From Sphingobacterium spiritivorum (lineage in GTDB: Bacteria > Bacteroidota > Bacteroidia > Sphingobacteriales > Sphingobacteriaceae): a DNA stretch of 64,000 nucleotides. Each line of letters begins with the position of its first letter. Position 1 is the stretch's first letter. The position numbers and the translations under genes are program-made. The notes below the pieces were generated by a model. That model worked only from the letters and a program-made list of their open reading frames with translations, ran no database searches and was not told the DNA's origin. The stretch lies in the NCBI RefSeq assembly GCF_016725325.1, contig NZ_CP068083.1:2418001-2482000 (forward strand). The letters are read 5' to 3'. Shown piece after piece: positions 1 to 8,876 of this stretch.

Positions 1-404
1 CCATAACCCACTACGATAACTTCATTGAGACCTGTTGCATCTGTCTGTAACGTAAATGATAATCTGGGATTGCCAGCTTTCACTGTAATATCAGTACGGG
101 TAGGTATGTAACCAAGGTAGGATAGCTGCAGGGTATATGTACCATGCGGCACGTCTTCAATAGCAAACTCTCCCTTCTTATCTGATGAAGTTGTTTTTTT
201 GAGTTGAACAATGAGTATAGAGGCTCCTTCTAAGGGATTACCCTGTTCATCTTTGACGATTCCCCGAATAGTTTCCTTTTTCTGTTGTCCTGGCTGAGGT
301 GTCGCCGAGGCATTGCCCGTGATTGTAATTAGCATCAGCAGAAAACTGAAAAATAAAGAGACGGTGTACTTTTTCAAAACAGGACACATTCCAGGTGAAG
401 TCAT
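1..404 (-). CDS. SusC/RagA-family TonB-dependent receptor, N-terminal fragment (runs off window)
   Basis: Only about 134 N-terminal codons lie inside the window, so the gene is cut by the left edge and is not a natural fragment. The reading frame gives a basic start, a hydrophobic signal segment (SLFFSFLLMLITITGNASA), then a carboxypeptidase-like regulatory domain (IRGIVKDEQGNPLEGASI, ... GEFAIEDVPHGTYTLQLSYLGY) and the start of the TonB box/plug linker (LNEVIVVGYG), which is diagnostic of SusC receptors. The start is uncertain: in-frame ATGs lie at 464, 419, 404 and 389. I chose 404, but 389 places the signal peptide better. The family forms an outer-membrane barrel that imports oligosaccharides or peptides with a SusD lid. 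A LacI-type operator at 708-721 suggests sugar-responsive control. The SusD partner would lie outside the window. Confidence 0.85.
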   Translation of the reverse strand, partial: MTSPGMCPVLKKYTVSLFFSFLLMLITITGNASATPQPGQQKKETIRGIVKDEQGNPLEGASILIVQLKKTTSSDKKGEFAIEDVPHGTYTLQLSYLGYIPTRTDITVKAGNPRLSFTLQTDATGLNEVIVVGY

Positions 405-707
405 GTTTGAGTAGGGCATTCTCTTTCTTTTTCCAAATTTTCTGCAGCATAATGTTAGCGACATTTCATTTTTCAGGTGATTTTTTTTTGTCATAATACT
501 AAGCGTTAATATGGTATTTGGTTATTTATGCTATCGTCAATTGTACCTGATCAGTTATCATAATCATCCACCTCTTATTACAAGAAAATTGGAGCTATAA
601 AGAATAACAAATAAGATTAGTTAGTTTACTTTATTTACTATTCCCGATAAATATTAAAAGCGTATTGAAACGATATAATTAGTTAGTTGTGCGATTTATA
701 TTGTATG

Positions 708-721
708 TGCAACCGATTGCA
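708..721. promoter_or_regulatory. LacI-family operator-like palindrome upstream of SusC
   Basis: TGCAACCGATTGCA fits TGCAANCGNTTGCA, the typical LacI-family half-site arrangement around a central CG. The palindrome at the xylB promoter in this window (28499-28512) has the same fixed positions. It lies about 300 bases upstream of the SusC start and just downstream, for leftward transcription, of a TATATTTG element (755-748). It could be bound by the LacI protein encoded at 27423-28451 or by a paralogue outside the window. Confidence 0.55.
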
Positions 722-933
722 ATAATATATTTATTTTTCTTCTCATGCAAATATATATTGCGAAATCGATGTAGTGATATGTCGCATATTAGGAAAGAAA
801 AGATGAATAAAACAGGGGAGTAGTTAGATGGAGTGGTATTAATGTGAGGATAATTATCAGTGCGGGGGAAGGAAAATGCACTATTAGGTTCAATACAGAA
901 TATAAATCCATGCTGCCAGACTGCTGTAATAAA

Positions 934-964
934 AAAGGGATTGCTATTATCTAGCAATCCCTTT
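934..964 (-). terminator. Rho-independent terminator after sprA
   Basis: Thirteen-base arms (934-946 and 952-964, AAAGGGATTGCTA and its complement) enclose a 5-base loop. In the leftward direction the hairpin is followed by T-residues. It starts about 20 bases after the sprA stop. Confidence 0.8.
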
Positions 965-984
965 CTAACATTAAGTAATGATCG

Positions 985-3900
985 TTATTGAAACATTACT
1001 CTAAGATTGATGCCAAAGTTGGTATAAGAAGTTGCGTAATTCTGAGAGGTATATGGTCTTACAGAATTCGTATTCAGGAACAGACGTATGTTGTAGGTCT
1101 GATTCAGCATATAATCTAATGTAGGATTGAAGCTAATACTTTTGTTACCTGCGGATACTTCCGAACGATTCAGGTCAGATCTGTAGACCAGTGTTTTACG
1201 ATCATTGATCGCTACATCCAGTTTAAAATTAAGATCGTTATTCATTTTTCTGTCGCTGAACCAGCCGAATGGCAATCTGAAGTTATTCTTTCTGAATCCA
1301 ACTCCCAGCACAAATGCTTCTTCAGTCAAAATTGCCATCTGGCTATTCTGCAGACTGAAGTTTACATTGCGGTTTTTGCGGTATTCTGAGGTTGCTGATA
1401 TGTTGTTTTTGAAGCGGGCATCTAAACCTACCAAAGGCACAAACTGATCAATAATAGAGATCTGCTGGAACTGATTTTTCGGCAGGAAGTTATTATTAAT
1501 ATCTCTCTCCGAAGGTGCACCTGCATTTTCTTCATAGCGTATCACTGAGCTGTACCCGCTGATTGTATATTGTGAAGCATAGCTGTGCAGAACTGTTAAT
1601 GAAGAAAATACATCGCTCAATCCCGGTAGCTTGCCAAGCCCGTTGTAGCTGACACGCCAGTTAGGAAGTGGAGTACGTGGTATGCTGCTCAGCTTATTCT
1701 TGCTGACATCTTTTCCAAGGTAGGTAGATAAGAAGGCATTCACGACAACATCCTGTTGTGCTTTTCCATAACCATCTGCATAGAAGTCTGCACTTTGTCC
1801 TACCGAGTTGGCGTTGGTTTGTGCGAGACGCTGGGAAGCTACCATACGGCTTTCTTCAAACTTTTGGAACAGATCCTGATGATTTTTGAATGCAGTAGTG
1901 ATGGCAATCTGCGTAATACTGTAGTTACCCGTTGTGAATGGCGTGACACGTTCAAACGTTCCTGATCCCGAATTATACATTACTGTTGCTGTGTAATTGT
2001 AATTGTCTGTACGTGCTGCCGTAAGGTCAATACGAAGACCTTTTACAGGCTCGAGATTGGCAACCAGTGAAAGATTTTCTGCAAAAGAACGTGTAAACAG
2101 CTGTGTCTGCAGAGAGTCGGTTGACAGCCAGTTATTATTGATCGCTTTTTGAAGGATATCACTTTGGCTACCGAACAGGAATCCCCAACCCGGAGCGTTG
2201 GCTTCAAAATCATAACCAAAAGCTTTTGTCTTCGGAAGATAGCCCGGCAAATACGTTCCCTCGATTTTAGTGTAGGCTCCGTCAATTTTGCGTATGGAGG
2301 TCAACAGTTGAATAAAGAAGGCTTTCGAACCTTTTGCATTCCGTCCGGAATTACGTCTGATAAAGCCAAATTTATTATAGAGCCCAACCATATTCAATGA
2401 TGGATTGATCTGTATTGTCCGGTTATTCTGTATACTGTTTCCTACGTTTATATCCGGATTGCGCAATGATAACAGAGGTTCACTTTGCCATGTAAACTGT
2501 GCTCCGTACCGGGTTATTACATTTACCCAATCCATGTAAGGTAGTTTGGAAACTGGCAAAGTGTAGGCGATATTCAACATGTGATTATAATCGGTGGTTC
2601 TGCCCATTTTCCAGAAGTTGTTCCACATGGTATCCCGTTTTATTCCGTTCAAGCGACCATCCGGTTCATCAATAATGGAATAGTTAGTCGCATTGAAATC
2701 CAGACGGAGGGATTTACTCAGGTCCCAGCTGATGCCATAAATACGGCTCATGTTGAAGTTTTTATTATACAATGTCGGCAACACATTATCGGAGGTATTA
2801 TCCCGGATTGTATTTTCACTATACACCCGGTTCACATCTATTCTGAAATTAATCAATGAGGGAACAAGGTTGAAATTGATGTCTCTGATCAGTTTGAGGT
2901 GATCAGATTTAATTACATTTTTAAACGGTTCTATAAACTTAACAGAAGGGTTACTGTAATTGTAATCTAATGCTGCACGATAGTTGCGCTGAATGGAAGA
3001 GGCTACGGAGAAATCTCTGTGATTGTATGCGGAGTAAGCATATGTCGCACTGAAGTTCTCAATGTCCCATGGTCTGATCGGCTTTTCGTTGTTGGTTCTG
3101 ATCTTGCGGACATTGGTCAGACTGAAACTTTTACGTGTTGTATAGTCCTGTACCAACCTCATTAATGAATCCTGCTGATTACGAGACATAGTTGCTAATG
3201 CAGAGTTCAGTTCTATATCCGGATTCAACGGATTGTATTCCGGAGTAGATGTCTGTTTAGAATAACTGAAATAAAACGGAATGACAAGGCCGTAATTTCT
3301 TGGGAAGAATTTTCCCAGTTCCGCATTAGACATAATGTCAAAGTACATATCCTCAGAACGGCGGCGTTCATTCATTCTTTGAGATAGGAATCCGAATCCA
3401 ATTGTAGATTTAGTTCCCGATACAGAAACGTTTGCAAAATCTGCAAGTTTCAGATTCAGGCGGGCTGTTGCCGCCCAGCCTCCTTTATCATCAAAGTCTG
3501 TTAGACGAAGTTCATTAAACCAGAATGATCCTGTAATGTTGCTTCCATCATCGGCGGAGTTACTGGTCGAGCTGCCTTTTAGAGGATTTCGTACCCCCAT
3601 CATATAATAGCGGACTTTACTGATGTCCGGAGCTCCCAATACGACAATACGATTGTTGCCATCCATATATTCAAATGGAACATCCAGCGGCCATGGCTGA
3701 CCGTTTAGCGTAGCTTTGCTGCGCGCCATCTTGGCATCCTGAAATAAACGAATCTGAATGTTCATCCGGTTTTCATTTGGCCAGATCAGATCCGGAGAGG
3801 TCGCACCGTATGGAGTGACCGCTAAAGGCATGTCGTATTCGTAATAGTTGTATTTATCATCAGTACCTACCCGCAGAAACGCGCGTGCATCTCCATTCTT

Positions 3901-6900
3901 GAGGTTCATTCCTTCCGCATGAATAAACATCTCAATACGGCCATATGGTCTGAAGTCATGAGAAGTTGTCTTGAATGTCCCGCGCCCGTATCCGTCACGT
4001 AGATTGATGACGTCTAAACTAAGTGCCTGTTCATTCAATCTTACATTATAGTTATTGTTACTCCAGTCGACTTGTCTGTTGATTCCCGGAGGCTGTATAT
4101 AAGGAATAGGATCTCTTTTCCCGTTTTCTTCGACATTGATATTCGCCACATCAAAAATAGAATTATCAGAAGCAACGACACCCATGGAATAATCGCTGAT
4201 GACTTTGGAAGGATTATTCTCAGGATTGTATCTTCTCCATTCTCCTTTTACAAACTGTAGTTTAGCAAGACGTACTATCGCGGTATCTGTAAAATTGGTC
4301 ATGAAAGTACGGATGAAACGGATTGATTTGAAATCCTGTACATCTCCGAATTTGCTTTCATATTGTGTCAAGGGTATACGGAATTTATACCATTTGATAT
4401 CCTGCTGCTGGCCATTCGCCAGAGTTACTTTTGTCGTCTGTTCATCTACGATATGATTTTGTCCTACGATCATATCCTGTTGTCTGATAGAGATACGGTA
4501 CTGGTAGTATTCGTCGATCTCATTCATATTGTTGTCACGGTTTACATCTTCGCCATCAGGAAGTAATGTACTGGCAGAGGTAGGCACGCCAAAGTCACGT
4601 TGTGACTGTTCATTTGTTTTGGAGTTACCGTCTACACCGTTGTAGCGTTGATATCTTTTCAATATACCTGCCGATTGCTGATCCATTTGCTGGCTGCGGA
4701 AGTACATATAGTTGTCACTGGAAGGGTCATTCTGTATCTCCGCTAAAGCAGCAGGATTTAATACCCCCTGAAGCTGAGATAAGAAACTGCCATGGAAGGA
4801 AGACTCGTCCGCATCACTCAGTCCATCCAGACCCACATCCTGACGTTCACGACTTTCATTATCGCTGTCGAATGCCTGAATAACCGGCTGATTTTTCGTA
4901 ACACGTCCCCAGTTGGTCTGATCTACCTGTGACAGATCTCCTACCGGAGATAACGCATTCTCAAGGGACTTGCGGCCATCTTTTAGAATATCTTCTGAAA
5001 TATTTCCTAAGTTAAAGTAAATGTCACCCCCATCTTTATTCGGGTTTGTCAGAACAGGATCCATCATCCACATTTCCAAGAATTCAATATTCTGTGCTTC
5101 GAAATCGGTATTATCAATCTTTCTGAACATGCCTCCCCAACGGCTTTTCGGATTGGCTAATGTTCCGTCAGCATTTACCCCTGAAGTTGTATAGTTATAC
5201 GGACCTCTCAGATTAGGATAATAGGCAAAATCCAGAGTCTGTAACCAGTCATTCTGACCGGAGCGTGTATCTTTATTTGGAAAGACCTCTTTTTCTCCAA
5301 CTTCACGTACACGGTGGTCGCTGAGTTCTGCCGTTGTAATATTGGTTGGAGTCAGACTATTATTACGGTAAAAAATAGGGTCAATATTATACACGGCCAG
5401 TAATGCACGATTGTATCCGTAACGGAGGTCATCACTGAGATTAGATTCTGTAAACAGGCGTGGAGTTCCGGATATTTGCCAGCTATATTGGTTTTTGAGA
5501 TCAATGTAAGATACACTGTTTTCAAAATCATCTATATAAGTAGTTCCTGTTGTTCCGTTTTGGGTATCAAGCCCTTTCGGATGTCCGGGTATCAATTTTG
5601 CAAATTCCCCGTAGAAGGAGATGTTTGATTCCTCTTTGGTACTCAGGAATGGGAGTTTATCCACCATTCGGGTCAGCCATCTTGAAGGTGCATTATAGGT
5701 CAGATCGGCTCCCAACATGGTGTTGGACATTGGCTCTTCACCGATATTCACTTTTTCTGTCAAAGGTTTTTCCGTCAGATTCATAATCGTGGCACCTACC
5801 TGAAGCTGGTCATTCACGAGATAATCAAACCGTCCGCCCATCAGTGTCTTCTGCTGCAGATTGAACATGGCATCATCTTCCACCGTCACCCGTATGGGTT
5901 GACCCGAAAGCATCAGTGCTTCATTCAGAATACGCAGACGCCCAATCTCATAATCGATCGTATAGTCTACACCTTCCTGCAGAAGAGCTCCGCCGGCCAT
6001 GACCTGAATGGATCCTCTTGTAATATTATAGGCTCCGATCTGGTATTCGGTACCCATTGCTGAATTGTATCTGCCTTTTATACGGTACCTGTTTTTATTC
6101 GGGAATTGCTGTTGAGCTATGACCTTGGTGGAATCGTATAATTCCGGATATGTATATTTATCAATCAGGGCTTGTTCAGATCCGGTAATAAACTGACTGG
6201 CCAGGTCTCTGCCGAAAGGTTCGACCACCGGAAATATCAGTTTTCCTTTTTTAGGTTCAATGGTAATGTTTTCCAGATAATCAAAGTATCCGTCAGGAGA
6301 TTGTGCCTGCTGCTGATTGAGGCGGTCAAGGCCTGTCAGTTCCAGCCATGTTTTTTCAGCGGTTCGCTGACCTTCATATATAGCCGGTCGCTCTGTTCCG
6401 GTTTCGTCTTCTGTACGGTAGATCTGCAGAATAAAGTTGGAATTGGAGACATTGTAAGCACCCAGAGCATAGATGTTTTTCATCATCAGATCCCATATAG
6501 GCAGTTTGGGTTTTAAGGTCTCATTCTTTAATAGTTTTGTATACAGCATCTTGGGATCGGAAGGCGTCACCGGAATATCTGTACTGAATTCACCCACCTG
6601 ATACTCTCTGCCATTAGCCGTATAGCGGTAAGCTACGGAGAGCACCTGATCGGCATTAAGCGGAAGATTTAAGGAAATGTATCCGAGTTTTCTGTCTATA
6701 GTAAAGTCTCGGTTCTCAATCAGCTTACGGGCGTAAGTCATCTTGGCATAGTTGTCGTTCGCTCCCGAGCCGGCAAAGAAACTCTGTACAAATGTACCAT
6801 TAGATTGACGTCCGTTATCGCCTAAAAGAGACAACAGGTTGTTGGATACGGTTGCATTGTTTTCATTAGGAATACCAGTGGAGGGAAGTCTGGAACTTCC

Positions 6901-8010
6901 GGGGCTGATGAGATTGTTATAGGGTTGATATTCTCCTAAATCCATCAGGGCCATGACATCACGGGCATCTTCATAGGAATTGGAACGGTTGCTTAACCAT
7001 ACCTCTACCTGTGATATATTGATGTTGGTATTGATAATAGGAGCAAGCGCCAGTGTACGGTTATAGTTTTCTCTGAAATATTGCGACAAGAAATAGTGCT
7101 GATTGGCTTCGTAGTTGTCAGCCTGTAAAGTATATTCGCTTTCCTGTGCACCGTTTGTAATGGTTATCTCTTTTTGTCTGGAACGTTGCTGTGAGAGTAA
7201 TCCGGTGAAGTTGAGGCGTCCGAACTGAAGCTGTGCCTTGACCCCGAATAAGGATTGTACCCCCTGAATCAATGTCGAATTCAAGGGCATGGAGACGTTA
7301 CCAATTTCCAGCCGGCGTAAGATATCATCGTCTTTAGCAACATAGTCAAAACGAATCTGATTTTCAAAGTCGAACTGTGCTGTTGAGTTAAAGTTGGCAT
7401 TGATCTTTACGCGTGTACCGATATGACCTGTAAGGTTCATATTGATCTGCTGGTCAAAATCAAATCCCCACTGTTTGCGTCTTGTCTCATCAAACATGGG
7501 ATTCGCATTGTTATTATATTGCCCCATCAGGGTAATATCTGCGCTTCCACGTGGGATAAGATCGATTTTGTTTCCTCCGAAAATACGTTCAAAAGCCGGA
7601 CTTTCGATTTCGATAACCGGAAACAGACGGCGGCGGCGTTCTTCTGCAAGATTCTTATCGGCTAACTCTTCCCAATAATTTTTCTGTGATCGCTTGGCTT
7701 CATAATCACGAAATTCAGGCAATGTCAGATAAAGTGGGGGACGATATTGTTTGGCTCCCAGATTTTCCTTGATGATATACTGGCCTGACTTGGTGTCATA
7801 AATAATTTCCCTTTTGATATTGTTGGGATGCTCCAGAGAAAACGGATTGTATTGTTTATGAATATTCAAAAACGGATGGTCCTTAAAACGGTAAGGAATA
7901 GCAGTAGAATCCTGCTCTTTTTGCGCAGGACGAATGGTTTGCCCATTTGTTTGCCCGCATAAAAAAATCAGGGAAATAGCAAAGATTAAAGCGTAAATGT
8001 TTGTCTTCAA
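985..8010 (-). CDS. sprA: Type IX secretion system translocon / gliding motility protein SprA
   Basis: The protein has 2341 residues, close to the roughly 2400 of Flavobacterium SprA, with a signal peptide (KTNIYALIFAISLIFLCGQTNGQ). Many aromatic, amphipathic strand-like stretches fit the giant 36-strand outer-membrane barrel that forms the T9SS protein-conducting pore. Early segments such as PVIEIESPAFERIFGGNKIDLIP-type sequence near residue 140 and NFNSTAQFDFENQIRFDYV near 210 are characteristic of the family. The start appears to be TTG (8008-8010): no in-frame ATG lies between it and the upstream stop at 8053-8055, and it precedes the signal peptide exactly. It follows ruvA on the same strand, a linkage common in Bacteroidota. 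A clear terminator follows. Secretion substrates would carry C-terminal sorting domains; I do not recognise any in this window. Confidence 0.96.
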   Translation of the reverse strand: MKTNIYALIFAISLIFLCGQTNGQTIRPAQKEQDSTAIPYRFKDHPFLNIHKQYNPFSLEHPNNIKREIIYDTKSGQYIIKENLGAKQYRPPLYLTLPEFRDYEAKRSQKNYWEELADKNLAEERRRRLFPVIEIESPAFERIFGGNKIDLIPRGSADITLMGQYNNNANPMFDETRRKQWGFDFDQQINMNLTGHIGTRVKINANFNSTAQFDFENQIRFDYVAKDDDILRRLEIGNVSMPLNSTLIQGVQSLFGVKAQLQFGRLNFTGLLSQQRSRQKEITITNGAQESEYTLQADNYEANQHYFLSQYFRENYNRTLALAPIINTNINISQVEVWLSNRSNSYEDARDVMALMDLGEYQPYNNLISPGSSRLPSTGIPNENNATVSNNLLSLLGDNGRQSNGTFVQSFFAGSGANDNYAKMTYARKLIENRDFTIDRKLGYISLNLPLNADQVLSVAYRYTANGREYQVGEFSTDIPVTPSDPKMLYTKLLKNETLKPKLPIWDLMMKNIYALGAYNVSNSNFILQIYRTEDETGTERPAIYEGQRTAEKTWLELTGLDRLNQQQAQSPDGYFDYLENITIEPKKGKLIFPVVEPFGRDLASQFITGSEQALIDKYTYPELYDSTKVIAQQQFPNKNRYRIKGRYNSAMGTEYQIGAYNITRGSIQVMAGGALLQEGVDYTIDYEIGRLRILNEALMLSGQPIRVTVEDDAMFNLQQKTLMGGRFDYLVNDQLQVGATIMNLTEKPLTEKVNIGEEPMSNTMLGADLTYNAPSRWLTRMVDKLPFLSTKEESNISFYGEFAKLIPGHPKGLDTQNGTTGTTYIDDFENSVSYIDLKNQYSWQISGTPRLFTESNLSDDLRYGYNRALLAVYNIDPIFYRNNSLTPTNITTAELSDHRVREVGEKEVFPNKDTRSGQNDWLQTLDFAYYPNLRGPYNYTTSGVNADGTLANPKSRWGGMFRKIDNTDFEAQNIEFLEMWMMDPVLTNPNKDGGDIYFNLGNISEDILKDGRKSLENALSPVGDLSQVDQTNWGRVTKNQPVIQAFDSDNESRERQDVGLDGLSDADESSFHGSFLSQLQGVLNPAALAEIQNDPSSDNYMYFRSQQMDQQSAGILKRYQRYNGVDGNSKTNEQSQRDFGVPTSASTLLPDGEDVNRDNNMNEIDEYYQYRISIRQQDMIVGQNHIVDEQTTKVTLANGQQQDIKWYKFRIPLTQYESKFGDVQDFKSIRFIRTFMTNFTDTAIVRLAKLQFVKGEWRRYNPENNPSKVISDYSMGVVASDNSIFDVANINVEENGKRDPIPYIQPPGINRQVDWSNNNYNVRLNEQALSLDVINLRDGYGRGTFKTTSHDFRPYGRIEMFIHAEGMNLKNGDARAFLRVGTDDKYNYYEYDMPLAVTPYGATSPDLIWPNENRMNIQIRLFQDAKMARSKATLNGQPWPLDVPFEYMDGNNRIVVLGAPDISKVRYYMMGVRNPLKGSSTSNSADDGSNITGSFWFNELRLTDFDDKGGWAATARLNLKLADFANVSVSGTKSTIGFGFLSQRMNERRRSEDMYFDIMSNAELGKFFPRNYGLVIPFYFSYSKQTSTPEYNPLNPDIELNSALATMSRNQQDSLMRLVQDYTTRKSFSLTNVRKIRTNNEKPIRPWDIENFSATYAYSAYNHRDFSVASSIQRNYRAALDYNYSNPSVKFIEPFKNVIKSDHLKLIRDINFNLVPSLINFRIDVNRVYSENTIRDNTSDNVLPTLYNKNFNMSRIYGISWDLSKSLRLDFNATNYSIIDEPDGRLNGIKRDTMWNNFWKMGRTTDYNHMLNIAYTLPVSKLPYMDWVNVITRYGAQFTWQSEPLLSLRNPDINVGNSIQNNRTIQINPSLNMVGLYNKFGFIRRNSGRNAKGSKAFFIQLLTSIRKIDGAYTKIEGTYLPGYLPKTKAFGYDFEANAPGWGFLFGSQSDILQKAINNNWLSTDSLQTQLFTRSFAENLSLVANLEPVKGLRIDLTAARTDNYNYTATVMYNSGSGTFERVTPFTTGNYSITQIAITTAFKNHQDLFQKFEESRMVASQRLAQTNANSVGQSADFYADGYGKAQQDVVVNAFLSTYLGKDVSKNKLSSIPRTPLPNWRVSYNGLGKLPGLSDVFSSLTVLHSYASQYTISGYSSVIRYEENAGAPSERDINNNFLPKNQFQQISIIDQFVPLVGLDARFKNNISATSEYRKNRNVNFSLQNSQMAILTEEAFVLGVGFRKNNFRLPFGWFSDRKMNNDLNFKLDVAINDRKTLVYRSDLNRSEVSAGNKSISFNPTLDYMLNQTYNIRLFLNTNSVRPYTSQNYATSYTNFGINLRVMFQ

Positions 8011-8171
8011 ATGGCAGCCGTTAAATTTTTCACAACAGATTAATTGATTTCGTTATATAACTATTATGCAAATATCAACTATTTTGTATAACAAAACAAC
8101 CATTATATTCTTAGTTATGAGAAACATAATGAATAATAGGTATGTGGGTTTAATTAAGTGTAGAGATAGCT

Positions 8172-8756
8172 CTACAAACGCTTTAAGGCAAGTTTTATAA
8201 GTTGCTCGACGGATAAGTCAGGTTCAGTATTAATAATGGTGTTTAAAACCTTCTCTGCCTGGTTTTTAACAAATCCCAGCATAACGAGTGCGCTGAGTGC
8301 TTCTTCCGGAACGGATTGTTTACTTATCACAGGGGAGATAAGTGCGTCCGGGCCTTGTTTTTTGAGTTTATCCTGTAATTCCAGAATGAGGCGTTGTGCT
8401 GTTTTGGGACCGATTCCTTTTATTTTCTGGATCACTGCTACCTGTCCGTTGATAATGGCAGACTGAATTTCTTCGGGGGTAATAGAGGAGAGGATCATAC
8501 GGCCTGTATTGGGACCGATCCCGGATACGGATATAAGATGTTCGAAAAGCTGGCGTTCGCCTTCGGTTGCAAAACCAAAAAGGGTCTGCGAATCTTCACG
8601 TACCTGGAATGAAATAAATAATTTACAGTTTTCCTGATCTTTGATCAGTGAAAAGGTGTTGAGTGAAATATGGATATAGTAGCCGATCCCGTTTACGTCC
8701 AAAACGACATGGGTAGGGGCTTTAAAAACTAATTTACCGTTAAAATATTCGTACAT
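8172..8756 (-). CDS. ruvA: Holliday junction branch migration protein RuvA
   Basis: RuvA binds Holliday junctions as a tetramer and loads the RuvB motor for branch migration during recombination repair. The product has 194 residues, the normal length. It has an N-terminal OB domain starting MYEYFNGKLV, two helix-hairpin-helix motifs (ISVSGIGPNTGRMILSS and IKGIGPKTAQRLILEL, about residues 70-130) and a C-terminal RuvB-binding domain (EEALSALVMLGF). I place the start at the ATG at 8754-8756 rather than the TTG two codons earlier, because the family begins M-Y-E-Y. A TACTTTTG element in complement (8778-8771) 15 bases upstream could be its -7 box, implying a short leader. It lies between maeB and sprA on the same strand. 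Confidence 0.97.
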   Translation of the reverse strand: MYEYFNGKLVFKAPTHVVLDVNGIGYYIHISLNTFSLIKDQENCKLFISFQVREDSQTLFGFATEGERQLFEHLISVSGIGPNTGRMILSSITPEEIQSAIINGQVAVIQKIKGIGPKTAQRLILELQDKLKKQGPDALISPVISKQSVPEEALSALVMLGFVKNQAEKVLNTIINTEPDLSVEQLIKLALKRL

Positions 8757-8820
8757 ATTCAAGTAAGATTCAAAAGTAAAAACCTAAAGGTATGTTTTTA
8801 ATCTTCCATATTCAAAAGGA

Positions 8821-8868
8821 ATGGAGTCTGCCTGCCATTTGTAAATCCTCACAGCAGGCAGTCTCCAT
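8821..8868 (-). terminator. Imperfect hairpin after maeB
   Basis: Fifteen-base arms (8821-8835, 8854-8868) with one mismatch enclose an 18-base loop, directly after the maeB stop. Only a short T-rich run follows in the leftward direction, so termination may be incomplete. Confidence 0.4.
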
Positions 8869-8876
8869 CTGTTATA

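Larger units (their letters stand above)
465..984. other. Intergenic region between sprA and the truncated SusC gene
   Basis: About 520 bases without a convincing gene. It holds the sprA terminator (934-964), a LacI-type palindrome (708-721) and AT-rich sequence with TAnnTTTG-like elements for leftward transcription (748-755 in complement, and a weaker one at 538-545). The 11-base sequence ATTAGTTAGTT occurs twice, near 616 and 678. Confidence 0.6.

Noticed and set aside
247..450. 67-codon minus-strand open frame at the SusC start
   Set aside because: It is out of frame with the convincing SusC signal peptide and regulatory domain and ends inside them.
616..688. Direct repeat ATTAGTTAGTT, possible attachment or target-site duplication
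   Set aside because: Only 11 AT-rich bases, 62 bases apart, with no mobile gene between or nearby.
679..957. 92-codon minus-strand open frame in the intergenic region
   Set aside because: Low-complexity aromatic composition; it spans the LacI-type operator and the sprA terminator, and has no family resemblance.
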